From: Anaerolineales bacterium
GTDB lineage: Bacteria > Chloroflexota > Anaerolineae > Promineifilales > Promineifilaceae
Assembly (NCBI GenBank): GCA_020432595.1
Contig: JAGQGA010000320.1
Coordinates: 1-6,460 of the forward strand
Reading direction: 5' to 3'
Length of the DNA: 6,460 bases
Made by a program: the position numbers and the translations under genes. The notes under the pieces were generated by a model, which saw only the letters and a program-made list of their open reading frames with translations, did no database searches and was not told the origin of the DNA. Below are positions 1-4,895 of the stretch, piece after piece (position 1 is the stretch's first letter; the number at the start of each line of letters is the position of its first letter).

Positions 1-1076
1 GCAAGCTGCTGATCACGGCTGCGGGACCACTGTTGGGTTGAGGCGCAGCTACGGCTGCAAACGCCGGTTTCGCGCTGGCTTCTGCTGACCAGGAAGGAGT
101 TGCCACATACCTCACACTGCTTGTGTAGGTATAGCTGCCCATCAATGATTTCGCAGTCATAACCCTGTTCGCTGTAGTTGTGGTATGTTTGCACCACACG
201 AGGATCGGCCTCAATGTGGTCAAATCCACTTTCTAGAGCCGCCCATTTTGCTAAACCAATGATGCCACCTAGGTGAGCCTTCCGCCATTGGCTGAAGGTT
301 TGCGGCAGTCCCTTGGCCTGGGCATATTGCTGCCAATCTTTTTGGGAGAAGCGGCGACCGAGTTGTTGGGTGAGGGTGAGGGCATGTTGTTTGAGTTGCT
401 GATGGGTGATGCCGGAATAACGGCCGTTTTTCACCCCACTCACCGCCATAGACATATTTTGCTTATACGATGCCCACTGTTCCTCACTCCACTCAGTGGC
501 GGCGCGTACCATTGGATTGTTTTCACCACGCATCGTTGCACCATGCAGCATGTCGTGGGTTTCTTTTGGCAAGATTTCCAAATTGTTAGGCGCATTGTTG
601 CTGGCATCAAAATCCTTGTGGTGTACCACGTAGCCACTCGGAATCTCAGTATCATGGTGGAAAGCGGCGACAAGCCGATGTTCAGCCTCGTTTTGCCGCT
701 GGCCGTTGTTGACCCACACATAATCCTGCGAACGGGCATCGGCCTCCACAAAAATATCCTTGATAGATGCCTTGTAGCGGGTCATAACATGCAGACTATC
801 GCCCGGCTGTAAATTTTCTGCCGCCACATATTCACCCGTTTTTAGGCGGAATTTGTGATTGCCCGTCACGGTAATGGCCGAGCCATCATCAAGCTTGACT
901 TTGAAAATGGGCTGCTGATGCCCCGTAACGCGAGGATGGCGCAGCCAGCGCACCGCAACCTTGCCCCGATTGTCCAGGCAATAAACAGGAACATCCTTGC
1001 CCTCTGCTGCCAGTTGAGCAATAGGAACGTGGCCGCGCCCATCAGCAACTGCCACCAGCACGTCACCCGTGACGCA
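1..1076 (-). mobile_element. Intein with HNH homing endonuclease inside nrdJ (C-terminal part outside window)
   Basis: The intein starts at Cys471 of the precursor with CVTGDVLVAV, a typical class 1 splicing block A. Block B is TVTGNHKF, with the catalytic TxxH histidine at precursor residue 544 (intein residue 74). After YKASIKDIF comes an HNH nuclease: EHRLVAAF at 602-609, VVHHKDFD with His622/His623, NNLEIL with Asn634/635, and ETHDMLH with His644/His648. A helical region with FSQKDWQQYAQAKGLP and a RKAHLGG motif follows and may bind DNA. Next comes a zinc ribbon, CEVC at 791-794 and CSRSC at 810-814. At least 358 residues are visible. The C-terminal splice blocks (histidine-asparagine followed by the +1 cysteine) lie beyond the left edge, so splicing competence cannot be judged. 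The insertion point before the radical cysteine of a reductase is a known type of intein site. Confidence 0.9.
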
Positions 1077-2486
1077 GGGGTTGGTGCCAAATTCGGCGGC
1101 GGCGCGGCGGGCGGGGCGGTTGTCTACGGCGGCGCGGCGGTTGAAGATGCCGGGTTCGCCCCGCCCCGATTCCACCATGTCGAGGACAAAGCGGGTGACT
1201 TCGGTTTGGGTTAGCTCCCGTTCCGGCCATACGGCCGAATTATTGGCATTCCACCGCTGGCTGTTGGTGTGCCAAAAGTCGCCATCTTTGCAGTGGCGCA
1301 TTTCCAAATCGTCATAATCAAAGAGCGATATCATTGCTGTCCTGCGCACGCCCCCGGAAACGGCGGCATCGCCAACGGAACACATGATGTCATGGGCATC
1401 GAGCGGGCGCAGGAAGCCGCCTTGCCGCGCCAAAATGCGGGTGCGGGCAAAGTCGAGCATTTTCCGCAGCGGTTCGGGGCCAGAGGCGCGGCCTCCTTTG
1501 ATTTGCAGGGGAGCACCTGCCGGCCGTACTTCGCTGTAATCAAACGCTACGTCCTCGCCGTTGAACCAAGCTGTTAGGCCGATGCGGACAGCCTGCGCCC
1601 ACCCTTCGGAGGAGTCGGGGACGACAAAGATGGTGGGTGGGTTGCCTTTTTGCCGGGCGATGCGGGGGAACTGCTCAACATAGCGGCGTTCGACGGAGAA
1701 GCCAACGCCGCAGCCGCTCATGGAAATAATAAGTGCTTCAACAAATGAATCGAGGCTGTTGACCGGCATGTAGGAGCAGTTGTAGACGGCGATGTTGTTG
1801 CGGCGGGCGGCGGGGCCGGCCATTGCCAGCAGCCGCATGGAGGGCATCGCTTTCATATTGAGGATGCCTTGGTGGATGCGTTCATAAACGGCCGTTTCCA
1901 ACCGATCCTCCGACAACTCCCGCAAATAATCAACCGCCCGATCCACCGTTTCAATCCACGTTTCCCGCCGCCCCACGTCATAATTGAAGCGGGAATACTT
2001 ATCGTAAAATTGAAATTTTTGCAGTTGCGTGGGGAAGTATTGGTCAGAAGCCGCAAACGCCTCGCGCACCTCATCGGGAATGGGGCGCAGCACGCGCATT
2101 TTGGCGTGTTCGGCGCGGTAGAGAATGTAATGTTTCGCCGCCTCATACTCACCGGCCGCCTGCAGCACCATCTCCACAATGTCTTGAACCCCTTCCACAG
2201 TGGGGAGATCGTATTTAGCAGCGACCACGTTGACGACGCGGTGGGCAATTTCGCTGGCGGGCGTATGTGGCTCCGTTGGCAGGCTGGCGTAACATTTTAG
2301 CAGTGCCTTTTCAATCAGATCCATGTTAAACGGCACAATGCGCCCGTCCCGCTTGATAATGCTTTCCGGCATTTTGACGCGGAAATAGATGCTGTCGGCG
2401 GTGAGATTACTCTTACCATTTTTACTACCTATTTTGTTACTAACTTCTTGTAAAACTACTCCTGAAACCTTTGCAAGACTTGTCAC
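1..2486 (-). CDS. nrdJ: Adenosylcobalamin-dependent (class II) ribonucleotide reductase, intein-containing, 3' end outside window
   Basis: This enzyme reduces ribonucleotides to deoxyribonucleotides in the cytoplasm using adenosylcobalamin as radical source. 828 codons are visible and the frame is open to the left edge. Residues about 42-130 form an ATP-cone (IIKRDGRIVPFN), the allosteric ATP/dATP site. The catalytic barrel follows. It has the conserved cysteine 237 in YNCSYMP, the stretch GCGVGFSVERRY, and the signature RPAGAPLQIKGGRASGPEPL, which points to the RTPR branch (triphosphate reductase). The N-extein stops at GTNP (residue 470), just before the family's NPCGE radical-cysteine motif, and an intein begins at Cys471. 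The start is GTG at 2486, preceded by a strong GAGGAGGAG ribosome site; no in-frame ATG occurs until residue 39. The first 30 or so codons are much richer in A+T than the rest. The C-intein and C-extein lie outside the window. Substrate level (di- or triphosphate) is less certain than the class. Confidence 0.93.
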   Translation of the reverse strand, partial: MTSLAKVSGVVLQEVSNKIGSKNGKSNLTADSIYFRVKMPESIIKRDGRIVPFNMDLIEKALLKCYASLPTEPHTPASEIAHRVVNVVAAKYDLPTVEGVQDIVEMVLQAAGEYEAAKHYILYRAEHAKMRVLRPIPDEVREAFAASDQYFPTQLQKFQFYDKYSRFNYDVGRRETWIETVDRAVDYLRELSEDRLETAVYERIHQGILNMKAMPSMRLLAMAGPAARRNNIAVYNCSYMPVNSLDSFVEALIISMSGCGVGFSVERRYVEQFPRIARQKGNPPTIFVVPDSSEGWAQAVRIGLTAWFNGEDVAFDYSEVRPAGAPLQIKGGRASGPEPLRKMLDFARTRILARQGGFLRPLDAHDIMCSVGDAAVSGGVRRTAMISLFDYDDLEMRHCKDGDFWHTNSQRWNANNSAVWPERELTQTEVTRFVLDMVESGRGEPGIFNRRAAVDNRPARRAAAEFGTNPCVTGDVLVAVADGRGHVPIAQLAAEGKDVPVYCLDNRGKVAVRWLRHPRVTGHQQPIFKVKLDDGSAITVTGNHKFRLKTGEYVAAENLQPGDSLHVMTRYKASIKDIFVEADARSQDYVWVNNGQRQNEAEHRLVAAFHHDTEIPSGYVVHHKDFDASNNAPNNLEILPKETHDMLHGATMRGENNPMVRAATEWSEEQWASYKQNMSMAVSGVKNGRYSGITHQQLKQHALTLTQQLGRRFSQKDWQQYAQAKGLPQTFSQWRKAHLGGIIGLAKWAALESGFDHIEADPRVVQTYHNYSEQGYDCEIIDGQLYLHKQCEVCGNSFLVSRSQRETGVCSRSCASTQQWSRSRDQQL

Positions 2487-2552
2487 TTTCTCCTCCTCAA
2501 TCTTTGTACGTGAATAACATAATGTGACAACTCAAAACAACCAATTAATAGC

Positions 2553-2637
2553 TATACTCGATGCAATTTGAAGAAACCCAGGGCTTTTCGATACCTATTA
2601 GACAACAAAGCACAGGTTTCATTCTAATTTGAGTATA
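2553..2637 (-). promoter_or_regulatory. Foldable RNA segment in the nrdJ 5' leader
   Basis: Three nested helices can form: TATACTC (2553-2559) with GAGTATA (2631-2637); GAAACC (2573-2578) with GGTTTC (2615-2620); GCTTT (2583-2587) with AAAGC (2607-2611). The segment lies 67 bases upstream of the nrdJ start and would be in its leader if transcription starts near 2700. I see no B12 box or other riboswitch signature. AT-rich DNA yields such pairings by chance, so this is a candidate only, and the strand is assumed from the gene order. Confidence 0.3.
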
Positions 2638-2651
2638 AATGCCATGAATGT

Positions 2652-2672
2652 TTCTCAAGATACACTTGAGAA
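2652..2672. repeat. Perfect 8-bp hairpin in the nrdJ leader
   Basis: TTCTCAAG (2652-2659) and CTTGAGAA (2665-2672) are perfect inverted repeats around the 5-base loop ATACA. No T-run follows on either strand, so it is not a Rho-independent terminator. It could be an operator or an RNA hairpin in the nrdJ leader. No function can be assigned. Confidence 0.45.
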
Positions 2673-2707
2673 TTAAAAGTTGCTGCATTCTTCAAAGAAA
2701 ATTGCTT

Positions 2708-2735
2708 ATTAATTTGCTGCTTTAAACATTGTCAA
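2708..2735 (-). promoter_or_regulatory. Possible sigma-70 promoter for nrdJ
   Basis: On the minus strand a consensus -35 TTGACA (2735-2730) is followed 16 bases later by ATTAAT (2713-2708), a 4-of-6 match to the -10 box. Spacings of 17 or 18 give weaker boxes. Transcription would start near 2700 and give a leader of about 215 bases. The good -35 and poor -10 make this uncertain. It matters because the cassette upstream would otherwise separate nrdJ from the nrdR promoter. Confidence 0.35.
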
Positions 2736-2759
2736 CTATCATAATAAATTGAGGAGTTA

Positions 2760-2785
2760 AATAGGGAGGTTTTAACCTCCCTATT
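2760..2785. repeat. Perfect 10-bp inverted repeat, possible weak terminator
   Basis: AATAGGGAGG (2760-2769) and CCTCCCTATT (2776-2785) pair perfectly around TTTTAA. It lies 115 bases past the stop codon of the Cas2-like gene and could end that transcript. The minus-strand flank (TTTAACTCCTC) and the plus-strand flank (CTTCTTCTG) are only moderately T-rich, so termination in either direction is uncertain. Confidence 0.5.
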
Positions 2786-2862
2786 CTTCTTCTGTGTAGT
2801 AAGGCTACTTCATCATTAGCTATCTAAGTTACGACCCTGGCAGGAACTACTTGGAGAGTTAT

Positions 2863-2884
2863 AAGGAGGTAGCCTCTTTTTTTT
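2863..2884 (+). terminator. Rho-independent terminator facing the plus strand
   Basis: AAGGAGG (2863-2869), loop TAG and CCTCTTT (2873-2879) form a 7-bp stem with one G-T pair. A run of eight T (2877-2884) overlaps its end. An alternative long-range helix, AGGCTAC (2802-2808) with GTAGCCT (2869-2875), ends at the same T-run and excludes the local stem. No plus-strand gene precedes it in the window, which suggests a short non-coding transcript. Confidence 0.6.
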
Positions 2885-2900
2885 GTAGTTATAATTATTT

Positions 2901-3191
2901 CTACATTGCATGATATTCCCTTTGGAACGAATCCTTTAGCCACTCTGAACATTGTTTCTCAAATCCTTGCCATGCTGCTTCACCGCTAAGGCATGCGACC
3001 AACAATTTGTCATTTTTGTCTATTTTGGTTATTAGCCTATCCCGAATATGAACAGCAGATAAGTTAGTTGCTACTAGCCAACTGGAGTCTAAGCAGTGCC
3101 ACCATGAGCCAAGAGACTTGATTTCAATAAATAAGCCTGTGTAATTTTGACCCGGTGAATTAAGGTCATAACTAATACTGTAAACTTGCAT
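2901..3191 (-). CDS. Stand-alone Cas2-like small protein ('SinR family')
   Basis: A 96-residue protein with the pattern of the small family often labelled 'SinR family protein', which has a Cas2/VapD-like ferredoxin fold. It has a beta strand VYSISYDL with Asp9 where Cas2 has its conserved aspartate, then a helix NYTGLFIEIKSLG, the family hallmark SLGSWWHCLDSSWLV, a second helix SAVHIRDRLITKI, a strand KLLVACLSGEAAW, and a C-terminal SEWLKDSF helix. Length is normal for the family. The start is clear: AGAAGGA lies 7 bases before ATG. It is the last gene of an apparent minus-strand operon, 19 bases after the 39-residue peptide gene. No CRISPR repeats, cas1 or effector genes are in the window, so adaptation is not implied. 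Biochemical activity of this family is not known to me. Assignment rests on remembered family patterns, not on a search. Confidence 0.75.
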   Translation of the reverse strand: MQVYSISYDLNSPGQNYTGLFIEIKSLGSWWHCLDSSWLVATNLSAVHIRDRLITKIDKNDKLLVACLSGEAAWQGFEKQCSEWLKDSFQREYHAM

Positions 3192-3210
3192 TTTTTTTCC
3201 TTCTTAGAAT

Positions 3211-3330
3211 TTAATTAGGTGTAGAACGACGGTGAGGCTTAACAGGAACCGTTTTTTTGTTACCGCCTGGTGGACGTCGCTTGTGCGTCTTTACAGGAAC
3301 AATTTTTTTGCCTTGTTGTGTTTTTGCCAT
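3211..3330 (-). CDS. 39-residue basic repeat peptide (short gene)
   Basis: A short gene begins at ATG 3330, 6 bases after a perfect AAGGAGG ribosome site, one of the best in the window. The 39-residue product is made of two similar units, KKIVPVKTHKRRPPGGN and KKTVPVKPHRRSTPN. Each has the pattern K-K-x-V-P-V-K-x-H-(K/R)-R. It is very basic (Lys, Arg, His), proline-containing, without acidic residues, membrane segment or signal peptide. It could bind nucleic acid or an acidic partner; that is inference. It ends 19 bases before the Cas2-like gene on the same strand, which suggests co-transcription and coupled function. I do not recognise a named family. The strong ribosome site and the protein-level repeat argue that it is a real gene. 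Confidence 0.7.
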   Translation of the reverse strand: MAKTQQGKKIVPVKTHKRRPPGGNKKTVPVKPHRRSTPN

Positions 3331-3354
3331 TTTTTACCTCCTTTTAATTAGATT

Positions 3355-3486
3355 TCTGCAACTGTATGATGTTTTGATAAGCCGACGCATTAACTTTATG
3401 TCATGCTCACCTTCATGGTCATGGAATTCACAACGAAAACAGATGCTCATGAAGGTGAGCATGACATGAATTAATACAGTTGCAGA
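3355..3486. repeat. 132-bp palindromic (MITE-like or foldback) element
   Basis: The ends are 13-bp perfect inverted repeats, TCTGCAACTGTAT (3355-3367) and its complement (3474-3486). Inside is a 20-bp perfect inverted repeat, ATGTCATGCTCACCTTCATG (3398-3417), matched at 3448-3467. It extends outward with one bulged base to 3389 and 3475. A further 7-bp hairpin, ATGCTCA/TGAGCAT (3443-3462), lies in the right arm. The element holds no gene. It sits between the 54- and 39-residue peptide genes, 25 bases upstream of the start codon of the latter. No clear target duplication is visible. The GTCATGCTC...AGATGCTC wording resembles short dispersed palindromes found between genes in many bacteria. As RNA it would fold into a strong hairpin that could attenuate or process the operon transcript. 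Confidence 0.8.
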
Positions 3487-3494
3487 TTGCTTAA

Positions 3495-3659
3495 CTATTG
3501 GGAATCTTGCGTTTGTTTTGTTTGCGTTCTTTTAGCAATTACTATATTTGAAGGTGGCAGCGGTGGGGGTGGTGGCGGGACATACCCCCGAATATGTGAT
3601 GGGGTTTCGGTAGTAGAGGTTTTGTTTGATTGAACTACCTGTTTACTGTTGTTTTTCAT
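3495..3659 (-). CDS. 54-residue proline-rich peptide (short gene)
   Basis: A short gene starts at ATG 3659, only 6 bases after the stop codon of the membrane-protein gene, and ends with TAG at 3495. The product is 54 residues. A Ser/Thr/Asn/Gln-rich N-terminal third is followed by a centre RGYVPPPPPPLPPS (residues 24-37) and a basic, Thr/Gln-rich tail. It has no signal peptide or membrane segment and is probably disordered. The ribosome site is weak (GGGATAAG), so translation is likely coupled to the upstream gene. A GYVPP-type polyproline segment suggests a protein-binding ligand, perhaps for the membrane partner; this is inference. I do not recognise a named family. The close spacing, the matching strand and an amino acid pattern unlike random translation support it as a gene. 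Confidence 0.6.
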   Translation of the reverse strand: MKNNSKQVVQSNKTSTTETPSHIRGYVPPPPPPLPPSNIVIAKRTQTKQTQDSQ

Positions 3660-3665
3660 AATTAC

Positions 3666-4070
3666 TTATCCCAAATTGTAAAATACAAAAATACTTATTG
3701 TTACTACACCAATGAAAAAGAACAAACCGCTAAATAAATTAAAGGCTTTTGTAAACCAGCTATAAATACCGCCCGGGGTTTGGTTATATATTTTTCCTTC
3801 ATTAATTTGCAATAGTGTTTTTCTAAGAGCATTACTACTCATCCATAAAGAAAAAAGAACGAAAGAGATACTAATGCCCCAAGCTATCCACGCAATAATC
3901 AAATAATGCGAATACAATACAGGATTTGTCCCAATTATTTCTCTGATGAATGTGAAAGAAAGCCCTAAACTTCCACCAGATAAATACAAAACGTTTTTGT
4001 CATATTCCTCTTGAGCCTTTTGTTCAGCTGCCATAATCTGGCGCCTATACTCCTGCAATGACTCATTCAT
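3666..4070 (-). CDS. Small three-helix membrane protein of unknown function
   Basis: This 134-residue protein has an N-terminal charged helix (residues 1-24, LQEYRRQIMAAEQKAQEEYD), then a DKNVLYLSGGSLGLSFTFI segment (24-42) that is hydrophobic and glycine-rich. A strong membrane helix follows at about 57-77 (LIIAWIAWGISISFVLFSLW), then a polar loop at 79-104 and a last membrane helix at about 111-131. The YDK-x-x-L-x-L-SGGSLGLSF motif recalls uncharacterised small membrane proteins in accessory regions; I cannot name the family. ATG 4070 lies 22 bases past the nrdR stop codon with a modest AGAAG site, so it is probably co-transcribed with nrdR. It starts a four-gene AT-rich cassette with the proline-rich peptide, the basic peptide and the Cas2-like protein. 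A role as membrane effector or sensor is possible but not shown. Confidence 0.8.
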   Translation of the reverse strand: MNESLQEYRRQIMAAEQKAQEEYDKNVLYLSGGSLGLSFTFIREIIGTNPVLYSHYLIIAWIAWGISISFVLFSLWMSSNALRKTLLQINEGKIYNQTPGGIYSWFTKAFNLFSGLFFFIGVVTISIFVFYNLG

Positions 4071-4092
4071 AGTATTCTTCTGGCTTGATTAT

Positions 4093-4542
4093 TTACTCGC
4101 TCAACAAATGGTCAATTTCGCCGCGAATAGATTCCAGATCGTCGAGCCGCAGGTAAACGATGGCATAACGAATATAGGCCACCTCGTCCAGCTCCTTCAG
4201 CTTGCTGATGACGAGATCGCCCACAAAGCGGCTTTTGACTTCCGCGCGGCCAAGCTGCTGGAGTTCAGCTTCCACTTCGCCCACAATGCGCTCAATATCG
4301 GCGGCGGCAATAGGGCGCTTGTAACACGCTACGCGCAGTCCGGCCAGCAATTTTTCCCGCGAAAATTCCTCACGGGTGTTGTCCCGCTTGATGAGGAGGG
4401 GGGTGGATAAAATCGGCCGTTCGTAGGAGCTAAAACGTTGGTCGCAGGTGTCACAGACGCGACGGCGGCGCGTGCCGCCGCGCAGATCGTGACTGGTGTC
4501 TATGACGCGGGTCTTTTCATGACCACAGTAAGGACATTTCAC
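4093..4542 (-). CDS. nrdR: Transcriptional repressor NrdR
   Basis: NrdR is a zinc-dependent repressor that senses ATP and dATP and shuts off ribonucleotide reductase genes. The 149-residue length is normal. The zinc ribbon has CPYC (Cys3, Cys6) and CDTC (Cys31, Cys34), with the typical RRRRVCDTCDQRFSSYER stretch. The ATP-cone covers about residues 47-137 (LLIKRDNTREEFSREKL through VAYIRYAIVYLRLDDL). The start codon is GTG at 4542, since no ATG precedes the conserved KCPYCG. An AAGGGA ribosome site lies about 9 bases upstream. Its likely target nrdJ is on the same strand, about 1.6 kb downstream. A promoter with two NrdR-like boxes precedes it, so it probably regulates itself. Confidence 0.97.
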   Translation of the reverse strand: MKCPYCGHEKTRVIDTSHDLRGGTRRRRVCDTCDQRFSSYERPILSTPLLIKRDNTREEFSREKLLAGLRVACYKRPIAAADIERIVGEVEAELQQLGRAEVKSRFVGDLVISKLKELDEVAYIRYAIVYLRLDDLESIRGEIDHLLSE

Positions 4543-4612
4543 AATAAATTTCCCTTTCTCTTACATAATTTACCCAAGCAACAAAACAAGACAGACCATG
4601 TCCTGAAATTTT

Positions 4613-4659
4613 GTGCTATATGTTGGGCAATGATACTGCTGATCCCCCATATATGGCAT
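4613..4659 (-). promoter_or_regulatory. Tandem NrdR-like operator boxes upstream of nrdR
   Basis: Two 10-base cores match the NrdR box core CWATATATWG: CTATATGTTG at 4616-4625 (9 of 10) and CCATATATGG at 4647-4656 (8 of 10, a perfect palindrome). Their centres are 31 bp apart, about three helical turns, and taking 16-bp boxes the gap is 15 bp. This agrees with the paired-box spacing known for NrdR operators. The outer flanks match poorly. They lie just downstream of the -10 box, where repressor binding would block transcription. Confidence 0.65.
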
Positions 4660-4669
4660 AACGGGTGGC

Positions 4670-4698
4670 ATTATAGCATGGCACGTTTGTTCTGACAA
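4670..4698 (-). promoter_or_regulatory. Sigma-70 promoter of nrdR
   Basis: On the minus strand, TTGTCA (4698-4693, 5 of 6 to consensus) is separated by 17 bases from a perfect TATAAT (4675-4670). Transcription should begin near 4663 and give a leader of about 120 bases to nrdR. It is the best promoter in the window and may drive nrdR and the four cassette genes behind it. Confidence 0.75.
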
Positions 4699-4895
4699 GT
4701 GAAATAGAAAGTGAAAAACCTTAAAATTTTTAACGGCCGTTTTCCCCCTATAACCAAACTATAACGAAAACCGCGCTTTTTTTTCTTGGTCGATTTGTTA
4801 AAATTTTGTGCGAGAGCATCTATTCCGTAGCGGAAGTTATAAAAATCACATACTGAACATAATAGGTTTGATGAAGCCAAGGAGCACGATTCAAG
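4699..4895. other. Intergenic region before the surface-protein gene
   Basis: This completes the divergent region between nrdR and the plus-strand gene. It contains one AACGGCCGTT palindrome (4732-4741), a T-run near 4777-4784, and a 5-bp hairpin TTCCG-TAG-CGGAA (4823-4835). I found no convincing plus-strand promoter; several TATAAA-like boxes lack a -35 partner at proper spacing. Confidence 0.4.

Noticed and set aside
273..812. Plus-strand open frame of 179 codons
   Set aside because: It lies antisense to the clearly coding intein (splice block B and HNH motifs on the minus strand) and has no recognisable protein pattern.
1869..2300. Plus-strand open frame of 143 codons
   Set aside because: It is antisense to the conserved ATP-cone and barrel of nrdJ; a shadow of codon bias.
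2551..2560. CTATACTCGA as a possible NrdR box before nrdJ
   Set aside because: It matches only about 6 of 10 core positions and has no partner at 31 bp; the nrdR-proximal pair is far better.
2545..2688. Minus-strand 47-codon frame (starts MQQLLILK) in the nrdJ leader
   Set aside because: The only purine-rich site (GAAGA) touches the start codon, the product has no pattern, and it overlaps the foldable leader.
2487..2900. Cobalamin riboswitch upstream of the B12-dependent reductase
   Set aside because: No B12-box-like sequence or typical multi-helix core was found on the minus strand.
2901..3191. CRISPR-Cas adaptation locus based on the Cas2-like gene
   Set aside because: No repeat-spacer array, cas1 or effector gene is present in the window.
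3257..3469. Plus-strand 70-codon frame
   Set aside because: It runs antisense to the 39-residue gene and through the palindromic element; its codons reflect the inverted repeats.
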